The notes beneath the pieces were generated by a model, which did not search any database, had not been told where the DNA came from, and was given only the letters and a program-made list of their open reading frames with translations. From Dermacentor variabilis (lineage: Eukaryota > Arthropoda > Arachnida > Ixodida > Ixodidae): a DNA stretch of 64,000 bases. Numbering within the stretch: position 1 is the first letter of the stretch; each line of letters begins with the position of its first letter. Below, piece by piece: positions 25,601-37,600 of the stretch. The stretch is taken from positions 201,305,043 through 201,369,042 of the forward strand of contig NC_134568.1 of assembly GCF_050947875.1 (NCBI RefSeq), in the 5' to 3' direction. Made by a program: the position numbers and the translations under genes.

Positions 25601-28600
25601 AATGAAACAACAAGCTACAAACTACAATAATGAAACAACAAGCTACAAACATCAGGCTACGCGACGGGCAGGTGACAGCGAATACAAAGTGCCCCTGCGG
25701 CCAGGATTATCGCATTATTTTAAGTAGAGACTGTTTGAACAAAGCACAACATTGAGCAAAACTAGGTATTTTCTTCATACTGCTGGCACTATAAATACAA
25801 TAAAATTGATTTTCACAAAAGTTCTTGTTTTTCTTTGCTCGGTTATCCGGAGCATGTGCATGTCGGCGCAGGCGTGGTGCAATACCTGCGATAAATGACA
25901 ATTTGGCGCAGCATGTAGCAGCATTTCCTTCATGCACCAGTTTGCCGCAAGTGGTGCAGCACTTTCATCATTGAAGCAATGAGAAGGAAGGAGCAAGACT
26001 TTCAGAACATTATGCCTAACCTACATGAAAACAGTAGTGAGTCTACAAGAAATGTTAAATGGCTGGTTAAACTATACACTACCAAATTTGCAAACCAAAG
26101 CGCAGCAAATACTTGCTGGATGTGGGGAAATACTAACACTGCAAATTCTTTAACAACAGCTTTAGGCAATTGAAAGCTAATTGAATATGATATCAAGAAG
26201 TCAGAATATTACAAGAAGGCAGGCTCGTAGCTTTAGTGGCCGTATGAATTGCAGTAGACATAAGCTGGCTAAGTAAACCTGCAGGTGTGATGTACGCAAA
26301 AACACATGAACAGAAAGAACTGGATGACCACGAGCAGCGTCATCGGCCAGAAGTACAGGGTCTTTCTGCCATTAAGAAGGCATGAGAACACCAGGAATTA
26401 GATATGAATGCTGGCACGTGATAAAGATTATTCATGCTTACCATTAATTTTCAGTACATGTCAGATTTGTTTTTTCTCATGCTTAAAATAAAGCTTTAGC
26501 ATGGGTGCTCCTATATAAATACATGAGAACAGAGAAATAATTTTTCTTTGCAACCACTGCACCAAATTTGATGAGGCTTGTTACATTTAAAAGATCAAGT
26601 TAAAATCTAGTGACTATTGCGAGCCAAATTTTTATTTAGGCTGGCAATTTTTTGATAAATGTTGTTGAAAATTGCACGCTTTCTGAAAGAGAAACTATCA
26701 AGTTGACAACTCTGCAACTCAGAAATCAAAAAGATATCACAATTCTGTAAAGTGAATCTAATAGTACTTCTAAAACATACAAAACTGATGTATTATACAT
26801 GGCTCTAATGAATACCACTAATATGTCAGTAAGACATTTGAAAATTCTTCATAAACATTGTAAGAAATTCATGCAAGATATAAACTAATATACTAAATTT
26901 GTCCATTTTAGACGCTTTAACGAATGCAGCTTACAGAACTGCATTATATGTTTGGTGTGGAGCTACGGATCTGTAAAGTTCACGCCACTATTTTTTTAAG
27001 CTTACCAATTTATGGGAATATTTATTAAAAAATCCATACCTAAACAACAATTCTGCTTCCTACAGTCACTAAAATTGAACTTTCTCTCTTAATTGCAACA
27101 CATTTCATTCAAGTCGGTCCAGAGGTTGTCTCATAAAAGCATTTCTATGTTTTACATGTAGCTGAATCGGCTACATCAGAGTTGGCCCCGAATTAAAGCT
27201 TCCTAGTAAAAAGGAAAGCATTTGAACTTCAGTAGAGCATTACAGTTGAACCTCATTATAACCAAGTCGCATTAGCCACAAAAACATTTTCTTTATATTC
27301 AATATTCGTTCTAAGCACACACGTAGATATCTGCAAAAAAAATTTCAGCTCTGATCAAGCTGCCTTCGACCACCCAGCAAATCATCTCTTGCAGATTTTG
27401 GTGGCCCGTCGGCATCTTGCAGTGACAATACAAGATGTCGGAACCACGATAAATTACAAGTACATGTTCTCTGCACCACTACGAAGATGCAACCGTGCGA
27501 TCGGTGTTATCGCATGCGATTGGTATGTTGGCTTGCCAACTGTGGTATGACCAAGCCACGCTGCCACAGTCACTGGACACTTCGTACACCAAGGAGACTA
27601 GGGGTGTGCTAACAGTGATCTTTTAGACAGAACTGAATACGAATTAAATAGTGCCAGAAGCTAATCAAATCAAATATCGAATAATTTTCAAATAATGAAT
27701 AGCCATTGTGACAATTAATATAATATGATGTTCCCATCCCAGTATTGTTAAAGTTGGCAAGTTACTGTTATTACATAGCATATTATGAAACATTGTTTAT
27801 TAAAGTCACAAATGGAGCATTAAGAACAAACAAATAGTTTTTTCACATGTACAGGGCCCTTCAGAGAGTGCAAACGATTGCTGTACTGTCTGTAAAGTAT
27901 GGCTACCTAAGTGGCATAGCCTGCTCCACTACGCAAGTTCTCATTTTATGTCTATACTATGCCAACGGGGGTGAATATTTCCATACTTTTGCTCCAATAT
28001 TATGTTTATGTGGGCACAGCTGATGTTTCAAAACATTAGAAAAGTATTAGAAAAATATTCACATTTACGAATGGTGAATATTCGATTCGAAGCCCAAAAT
28101 ACTTGACACTACTTGATTCATTATTCAAAAGTTACGATTATTTGCACAACCTTGGAGGAGACCACCAGACGGAAGAGTACTCCGCTACTACGGCTGTCAG
28201 TCCAGCCCATGCGTCTGATCTCAAGCTCTATTGCCGATAAGTTCTACGAGTGCAAACGTATTCACGGAGACCTTCCCACGACAGCTTGTCACCAGCCACT
28301 TTGCAGTCATTCAGACTGGGATACATAGCGCAAAAATTTTGCAGTCACACTGTTAGGCAGCAAGGCCTAACCAGCACCACATAGTTGGCAACCAAAGTTG
28401 TGTTTTCATGTCTAGGCATGGCCGCCATGTGTGCACCATCGCGCAAACGATTCACGCATGAAACACCCCACAGCATCTGAAATTTTGGTAATTGCTATTG
28501 CATATACATTGGTGCTATAGGGGTAGCTATAGGTGATGATGCTTCAGGGTAGTCTGAATAATTTCACAGGTCTGAAACATCAGGTGCCTGGAAAGTTGAT

Positions 28601-31600
28601 TGGCGACATTAGACATTTTTACCACCATAATATACAGGGTCCTGAATATTTGGCTGCGCATGTCCAAAAAAGATTTTGCACTCATCGCTGCACTGTTCTT
28701 GCTCAAATTTTGCAGAACGACCGCATTTCGGCGTCGACTTCGTTTAGTATAACACTTGCCACTGTTAATTGCCTGGTTTCTAAGAAAAAAGTGGAAATTT
28801 GCCTGTGCTTATGGGGATGCGAGTTGCTGCCGCGACGGGGCAAGCATAAACTTGTGTCGCCACCTGTCATCTCCAGAAAGCAGCGTTTAAAGAAGGGCAG
28901 TCGCCTGTTCCAGGAGCGGACAACATGCGGCAGCCCTCTCTGAAATGCTGCTTTCTGCACGTGGCGGCAGGTGGTGGCACAAGTCTGTGCCAAGGTTGGC
29001 TTTTCAGATGCCAATTTTCCCGTAAACGAAAACAGTTTCTAATTTTTGTCTCAATAAACAGGCAATTAATCGTACCAAGTGTTATACTAAACAAAGTCGA
29101 CCCCAAAATGCGATCGTTCTGCAAAATTTGAGCAAGAACAGTGCAGCGGTGCGTGCAAAATCTGTTTTTGAATGCGCGCAGCCAAATATTCAGTACCCTG
29201 TACATTTTGAGGCACGTTGTGGGGATGCGCGACCCTCGCGCCTCCCCTGATGTTTTTCCCGCATAGCGCGTCTCCTGTATTCCGGCTTCGCCGCGTGGCC
29301 TGCGTGATGCCCGCGGCAGTCGATGTGGTTGGGGCGCAGTGCGAGAGATGGCGCGAGTGTTGCGCTGCTAACGCCGCCTCACGGCAGGGTGACTTGGGGG
29401 CGCAGGGGAGGACAGGCTGGGTCTTTCCCGGCGGGTCGGCGAACAGCGTGGACATCCCGCGCGCCGCCGACCCATGCTTCTGCGAGACCGTCTCGCGTGG
29501 CCGCCTTGGAATGCGCCACCGTTTGCGTGACAGTACGCGCGAATGACCAGGCGTTGGGATCCAGCATGGGGCGAACATATTCGCTCGCTTTGTGGTTGCA
29601 GTGAGTCGGACTTCTAGATTTGTCGCGCGCCCATCGGCATGTTTTGTGGATAGCAACTCGGCTAGCAGGCATTGATCTATGAAAGGTGCAATAAATGCCC
29701 TTGTGATTGTTTGCACTACTGTGTTGTCGTTCCTTTGTCCCAAGAGCATGGGTGTGAAAGACCCCACAACGTACAAGCAAAAATTTCCCTTTGCAAATCC
29801 AGATACTGTGTTGGAAACCGCATTTTCGATTTTGCTATAGCAGGAGAGCAGTGGCACAGCAAGGAATTCCTTTTTTGAGGAAAGTGGGGAATGCACTTTA
29901 CCAGAAAAGCTTGACTGGGAGGGGGGCATGTGTCCTGTGTGCCCTCCCTCTCAGCTACACCCCTGCAGGAGCGCACTCCATTGAATTAAAGCACGACCAA
30001 CCTAATTTTCTACTTACTTCTTTATAACCAATAGTTCATTATATATGATCGTGTTAGTTATATCAAAGCTTGGCTGTATTACACTTAACAAAAAGCTACT
30101 TTTTTTCTAGGAGTCTATTGAAAGGAGTACTTAAAGGTACCGACACAGAAATTTTGTGTAACACTTTTATGCTTCATTAAATAGCTGCCAACTCCACAAT
30201 CACTGTATGAGTCCTCAATTCCTCCAATGTACAACAAACAATTATTTCTACCTTTGTTTAATGTGAACAAGCTCAAAATCTGCATGAAGTGAAGCAAGCT
30301 GAGTGATGTTGTTACATTTCAACATGGCCAGAGACATTAATTAAACGTTTGCCACTAGGCCACCCCCACCAATCCATCAGCATCTACTAAGAAGTCAACG
30401 CAGCATTGACACTGACTGCTGATGGGTCCACAAAGTGTACCCACCCCCACCACTACCTGACAGCCTGAACTAATGATAAGGGCCAACGTCAAATGTTACC
30501 TATTAACGGCGCCGACCGTGGATTCCCAGGTTGCTATCCTGTCCCCTATTCATGCTTCGGGTGAATGGAGGCTTCGGAGAAGAGGAGGCTGTGGAATGTT
30601 GCGATAGCATGGGCATGGTACCGCAACTGATTCAACGATTGTGATTGGCTGCGATACAGTCATCAGATTCTTTAGTCGAGTCACCTAGGGAAGATGACGG
30701 TATTAAAAGCAGACGCTTTTCATGCAGGGAGGCAGAGGTGTCCTGATGTGAACTTGGACGTTTAACATGCTCCTGCATGGAGTGGGCTTCTGTAACTGCA
30801 GCCGTGTAACTAATGTCAAATAAACCCTTTTTCCTTCATTCCTGCTACTAGACGTAATCATTGATGGGCTTGGTGGATTCCTTGCCCGAATGCCACCTGG
30901 ACCCACAACAAACTGGTTGACAGTGGTGAGACCAAGAAGACAGTCCTCACGATCTGGGATTGGCGGACCGGTGAACGTGGCTCCAGGAGACACAAACTCC
31001 GCAAGATCGAGGAAAACTACGGATGGAAGGGCGACTTCTGCGGATCCGGCATCAGCAGACCTTCTCTTAGTGGCTCAGGGAGGCACAACCGTGGCAGCAA
31101 TGGCGTGGAGTCTTTGAGGACTCTGGGAATCTGGAAGGAAGAGCAGCAGAAGGCCGTTTCACGATTTGGGATCAGCAGACCTGGGAAAGTGGCTTCGGGA
31201 GACACGACCTTCGCAAACTCGAGTTTGGATGAGTGCTTGAACGACTATGTTTTGCCGGACAATAAGGACAGGGTTCTATCAGGCAAGCAATTAGCTGTGA
31301 TTGATCGCCATCAGGTGTGTGAGCATACAGGGGAAGTTGTAGTCGGCTCTCGAAAAGCATGTATAGTACAATGTTAAAGAAAGAGGAGCTGTTGCTCTTG
31401 GCAGCAGAGCTCGGTATGGATATTAACCACAAGTTGAGGAAGCTCGAAATTCATACTGCAATTGACGAAGTGGGTTTCTATGAGGATGAGCTCATGGATG
31501 CCTGGAAAAAGATATGTCGCGAGAGGAAAGAAAGAGAGGAAAAGAAGGAGCGCGATAGGAAAGAAAGGGAGGAAGAGAAGAAGCATGATAATGCAGCATG

Positions 31601-34600
31601 AGAGAAAAGTAAGAGCGGAAGAGAAATAAAGGCAGCTTGAAATTGAGCTAGCGAAAATAAGACTAGAGCTAGTGAGATTAGCACACAGGGCGGATACGGT
31701 GCCGCCACAAACGCAAAGCGTTGACATGAGTTTACTTCAGCGGTATGAAAGAGGTGATGACATTGGTCTCTACCAGGTTAATTCTGAACGGATTTATGAG
31801 AAGCGATCATTTCACCAGGACAAATGGCTGAAGCGGTTGCTTGAGTTGCTGCAGGGAGAAGCCTCACAAGTCGTAGCCCAACTGAGCACAGCGGAGGCAG
31901 GCGTGCACAGTTCAGTGAAGGCGAGTTTGCTCGTAAAATACAAGCTTTCCACAGAGGGACCTTGCATAGATATCGAGACAGTAGCAGCAGTCTCCAATGG
32001 GTTATCGGAAAGATGCCCTTACTTTTGTCAAACAGCTTAGAGTTGCTACTGAATAACAGTGGGTGCGCATTTCCTGAAACTCAGGTCATGGCTCTGACCA
32101 GGTTCAAAACATGCGAACTAGTTCAGAAGATAAGTCACGACAATGAACAAAGGGCACAAAAGGAGGATGAAACAGCTAGCTCCTGAGACATAGGTCAGCC
32201 GGTAGAGGAAATCCTTCTGATTTTCTCGACAGAAATTCATAAAGGGGGTCAGGCGCTGAGTTATGACGAAGAACACAGTGCCAAAGAAAGAGGATGAAAC
32301 AGCTAGCGCGGAGACATAGTTAGGCCGGAGCAGGAAATTTTTCTGATTTCCCCGACAGAAATTCAGGAAGTTGGTCAGGCTGAGGAGCCACCAACGGAAA
32401 GAAAAGAGAGGCACTCGGAAATTAACACACAAAACAGTGCTAAGAGAAAGAGGAGTCACAAATGCATAAATGCAGCAAAGAAGGCATTGCGTCTGAATAA
32501 ATTGAAAGGCACTAAATGCTGTGGAGAGTACAAAGAAAGATTTATAGAAAGGCGCGCTTGTCGTTTGGAAAGTTTCCAGTCAGAGCGTGTCCAAGTCACC
32601 AGACGAAGTTGAAAAGAAGGCGCCATTCAGCATGGAGGAGGACAAAAGCCAGGGGGCAAATACGTTCCCCTTCGTTAAATTCTCTTTGAGGTGAAGCCTG
32701 TATAACACAGGAGAGCACGTTGGTCCGGCAACGCGAAGTGGTTGTACCAGGCAGTGAATTCAGAGTGCAATTTCAAAAAGGTAGCTGGACAGTACATAAG
32801 GTATCAGAGGTCTTCAGTGAGGGGAATGGCCTTTGTATTCCCTTCTTGACAAGTTTGACAAGAGCTGTCAGACAACGCCCGCATCGAGTACGGCTGACAC
32901 AGCCGAGAGATGAGATGACACAGCCGTAGGCTATTCAGAATGAATAACTGCGATACAGGTTTTATGGAAACAAGTTTGTTGGTTCCTTTATGTTTAGGTT
33001 AGGCACTTTGAGACCGCGAGACCGTTTCGATAAGCAAGTTTTGAGCTTTGTTGAGACTGGTTGTTTTAGAGGCTCACTGAAATTCTGAAAGGGTTGGTTT
33101 GTGCGCTCATAAATTTTTGAAACTTTGTTTTTCGTTGCAGTTTCTTTTTTAAGCAGATAGCCTTCATCTTTTTTATGTAACATACACTGGCTTCTCCAAG
33201 TCTAGGCTATTTGTTAGAAACCTGTAGTGGCGTATTTGAGTATCAATTCACTTTTCAGAAGTGATCACAACATTTTTTTTTCTTTGGAAGAAAGAAGCGT
33301 ATTTTAGTGGAGACATGGTTTAACTGCACAATTTAGAAAGTGTTAGTACTGCCTCTTTAAGGTGTGTCTCACTCCGACACAGAGAAGCAACACGTTGGTG
33401 CGTATCACGGGTATTCATAAGACAGCAGCGTTTTTAGTATCGCTTAGAGCGTGCATGGTAGTATTTAGAAATAAGCCCGAATCTTTGTGTAATTTGAAGA
33501 GCATAGCTTACGCAGCAAAATTTTGTTGTTGTTCTTATTGCTTTAGCGCGGGTCCTTAGTGGACTAAAGAAAAAATATGGTAGGGCATGAGCTGCACGAA
33601 TTGGGAAGATCCACCGAGCTTATTCTGAATATGTGGATCATTTTGAGAGGAAGGCTTTGTCTCACAACCTGTGCTTGTCTTGCCAGACTTCTGCAGAGAA
33701 TGCCTTCTCTAGTGTGATGCCACAAACCATGTTCAAGGTGTCGTCTTTGCCCAAATTAACGAAAGCGGTGAAGAGCATCCAGTGCTGTACTCAGTTGAAA
33801 ACTGACACCGTGAGAAAAGGCATTTAGCAGCTCAGAGAAAGAGTCTTTTTGCGTGGTATAGGCAATTCAAAGCTAGGATGCTATATTCAAGGCACAAAAT
33901 TCACAGTCAAGAGCGACTATTGCACTCTTGCATGGCTGAAGCAAATATCAGGAAAAAAAAACGGGAGACTGCCGAGATGGAGTCTCATGTCACAGGAATA
34001 CAACTTCAAGGTCAAGTATAAGAAAGGGAGCCAGAATAAGAACGCAGACATCCTGAGCTGGAGATATTGGCACTGAGCGCACAGTATTCTTTAGGAATGT
34101 GTTTTACACGAATTGCTATTAATGTTATTAAGATAGACAACTTATTTCTGTCTTGCCGAGAGATGACCACGACAAGAAATTATCACCATCAACATCAGCC
34201 TATTTTATGCCCACCGCAGGACGAAGGCCTCTTCCTGCAATCTCCAATTACCCCTGTCCTGCGCCAACCGATTCCAATTAGCACCTGTGAATTTCCTCAT
34301 TTCATCACTCCACCTAGTCTTCTGCCGTCCTTGACTGCGCTTCCCTTCTCTTGGCACCCATGCTGTAACCCTAATGGTCCGCCAGTTACCTAACCTGCGC
34401 ATTACATGACCTGCCCAGCTCCATTTCTTTCTCTTAATGTCCATTAGAATATCAGCTATACCTGTTTGCCCTCTGATCCACGCCGCTCTCTTCCTGTCTC
34501 TTAACATTATGCCTCGCATTCTTCGTTCCATTGCTCTTTGCGTGGTCCTTAACTTGGTCTCAAGCTTCTTTGTCAGTCTCCAAGTCTCTGCCCCATATGT

Positions 34601-37600
34601 CATCACTGGTAAAAAGCACTGATTGCGCACCTTCCTTTTCAATGATACCGGTATAAGCTTCCAGTCAGAAGCTGAGAATGACTGCTGTATGCGATCCAAC
34701 CCCTTTTTATTCTTCTATGAATTTCCTTCTCATGATCAGGGTTCCCTGTTATTATTTGACCTAGGTAAACGTACTCATTCACAGACTCTAGAGGCTGACT
34801 GGCGATCCTGAACTTTTGTTCCCTTGCCCGGCTATTGATCATTATCTTTGTCTTCTGCATATTAATCTTCCAACCCAACTCTTACACTCTCTCTATTAAG
34901 GTCCTCAATCATTCGTTGCAACTCATCTGCAGTGTTGCTGAAAAGATCAATGTCATCTACAAACCGAAGGTTGCCGAGATATCCACCGTCGATGCTTACT
35001 CCTAAGCCTCACCAGTTTAATAGCTTGAATAATTCTTCCAAGCACACAACGAATAGCACTGGAGAGATTGTGTCTCCTTGTGTGACCCTTTCTTTTATAG
35101 ATATCTTCCTACTTTTCTTGTGTAGAATAAAGGTAGGTGTGGAATCTCTGTAGATACTATCCAACATATTTATGTAAGCATCGTGTACTTCTTGATTACG
35201 TAATGCCTCCATGGCTGCTGGTATCTCTAATGAATCAAATGCTTTTTCGTAATCTATGAAAGCCATACAGAGAGGCTGATTGTACTCTGCAGATTTCTCG
35301 ATTACCTGATTAACGACATGAATGTGTCCCATTGTAGAGTATCCCTTCCTGAAGTCAGCCTGTTCCCTTGGTTGACTAAAGTCCAGTGTTGACCCTATTC
35401 TGTTGCAAATTATCTTGGTGAATATTTTATATAATACTGGGAGTAAGCTAATGGGCCTATAATTTTTCAATTTTTTAACGTCTCCCTTTTTGTGGATTAG
35501 TATAATGTTGGCATTCTTCCAGTTCCCTAAGACCCTTGAAGTCTATAGACAGTTCATATAAAGGGCCGCTAGTTTTTCAAGCATTATGTCTCTTCCATCT
35601 TTAATTACATAGACTGGTAGCCCATGTTCTCCTGCAGCTTTTCCCCATTTAATGTCTTGCAAGGTCCTTCTAAGTTCATCGCTAGTTATAGAAGGAGCCA
35701 TTGTAATCTATTCATTACTACTTCGAATGGAGGTATCGTGGCTGCTTTGGGTACTGTACAGGTCAGAATCGAATTCTTCCACTGCTTTTACTATAGCTTC
35801 AAGATCGCTGATGATATTACCCTGCTTATCTTTCAGTGCATATATCTTGGTTTGTCCTATGCCAAGTTTTCTTCTCACTGATTTCAGGCTGCGTCCACTT
35901 TTTTTACTGCTTCCTCAGTCTTTCTCACATTATAATTTCAAATATCGCTTATTTTCTCCTTGTTTATTAGTTTTGACAGTTCTGCGAATTCTATCTCATC
36001 TCTTGAGTTGGGCACTTTTATTCTTTGTTGTTTCTTTATTAGGTCCTGTGTTACTTGGGAGAGCTTACCCACTGGTTGCCTTGGTGCCTTACCTCCCACT
36101 TCAATTGCTGCTTCTGAAGCCAGCCTAGTTATGGTTACATTCATTGCCTCTTTGTCATCTTCATCAAGAAATGGGAGAACATTGTAAAGCAATGCGGGGA
36201 TCATGGCATCCATTCCCAGGGAGATGACACAATAAAGCGAGGGCTGAGCCCTCGAGCTACCATGTGACATCGGCCAACAGTTCTAGAACAATCCCCGAGG
36301 CCGTGATCGAACATTGACGCTTCGGGCAACATGATGTCTGGTCGCCCTCAGGTCGAATCTCTTGGCGGCGGAGGTGTTTGTTATGTCTCAACATGGCCAG
36401 AGGCGTTAATCAGACGTTTGCCATGTGGCAACCCCCACCCGTCCATCAGCGCCTACCAAGAAGTCAATGCAGCGTTGGCACCGACAGCTGACGGGTCCAC
36501 AAAAAGCACCCACCCCAACCACTAACTGACAGCCTGAACTAATAATGAAGAGAGCCGAAACTAATGATGAAAGCGGAGGCGTTTAGTGCAGGGAGGCCAA
36601 GGTGTCCTGATGTGAACTCGGACATTTAACATGCGCCTGCATGGAATGGGCTTCTGTAACTGGAGCCGTGTGACTAATGTCAAATAAACCCTTTTTCCTT
36701 CATTCCTACTACTGGACGTAATCATCAATGGGCTTGGTGGATTCTTTTACCAAACGCCACCTGGAGCAGCAACAATGTGTTTTAAGCAGGGTTGTTTGCT
36801 ACATCACGGAAATTGGAGGTGGTGATCACATGGTAAAACAAATTGTTGATAGATGCAGCATTAAGGCTGTGCAGTGCTTTCAAACTGCACCATGACTGTG
36901 TTGTCAAAAGTGAGGCATGCACTACCACATCGGCCATTCATTCCTCCTTCCCTCTACACTTTTCTACATTCAACAAGAGGTAAGCCTGGCCCTCTGCTGC
37001 TGCTTCTCTCTAAACATGCAGTACACCTCTTTTCTCTTCTCTATTATTCCATAAAGTGCCCAACTCAGCTTTCAGGAAGATGGTCACAATGAATGTGGCC
37101 AGTGAAGATTCCACCAAGCTGATTCACATCCATGGCATGGTAGTATGTGATCCCCACCTCCAATTTTCATGATGAGGAAGCCTGCTCAACATGCCCAAGG
37201 TTGGGCTGCACTTGGCATGCGTCTTAATCTAGTTAAATTAAACAATCATGTAATTATAATGATTTGTTGCCCATTTTGGGAATTAAAGCCCCATATTGTG
37301 ATTATGGGGTGGGCATTATGAGCAAGCCTCCTTTCCCAATAACAGTTTTCCAAGTGGTGCATGCTGCTGCGATTACAATCGAAACATTTGGTAAAAGTTT
37401 GCGAGTGACAAGAGTGGCAACCAATGGCGGAGCGCCTTTAGCAGTGGCATTAAGATCACATGGTAGGGGCATGGCCGAAGTGCAGGCGGCACAGGGAACT
37501 CGCCCGCTCGAGGAGACGGTTCTAGCAGACATTTGTAGCAGACGACATCTGCTGCCAGCTTGAAATGATTCGCATGGTCTTCAACAAGCTGTTCATCACT

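Larger units (their letters stand above)
27243..30076. mobile_element. pogo/Tigger-type element carrying three nested insertions
   Basis: Left end CAGTTGAACCTCATTATAAC and right end (complemented) CAGCCAAGCTTTGATATAAC, with TA on both outer sides (27241-27242 and 30077-30078). Subtracting the hAT-type MITE (27599-28154), the palindromic MITE (28635-29200) and the solo LTR (29218-29768) leaves about 1.15 kb, close to the 1193-bp pogo-type element at 20136-21328. No transposase was seen. Confidence 0.6.
30310..36774 (+). mobile_element. Ty3-type LTR retrotransposon with ATGT duplication, internally deleted
   Basis: Both LTRs are present and the element is flanked by ATGT at 30306-30309 and 36775-36778. 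The order inside is LTR, gag remnants (31359-32200), RNase H end of pol (about 33720-34076), an inserted RTE LINE (34180-36165), a purine-rich tract, and LTR. Protease, most of reverse transcriptase and integrase are missing. It occupies almost half of the 13.8-kb intron between PDPR-like exons 7 and 8, in antisense orientation to the gene. Confidence 0.85.

Noticed and set aside
29217..29604. GC-rich open frames of about 100 codons as an exon or CpG promoter
   Set aside because: They lie wholly inside the solo LTR defined by TGTGGGG/CCCCACA ends and ACGT duplication.
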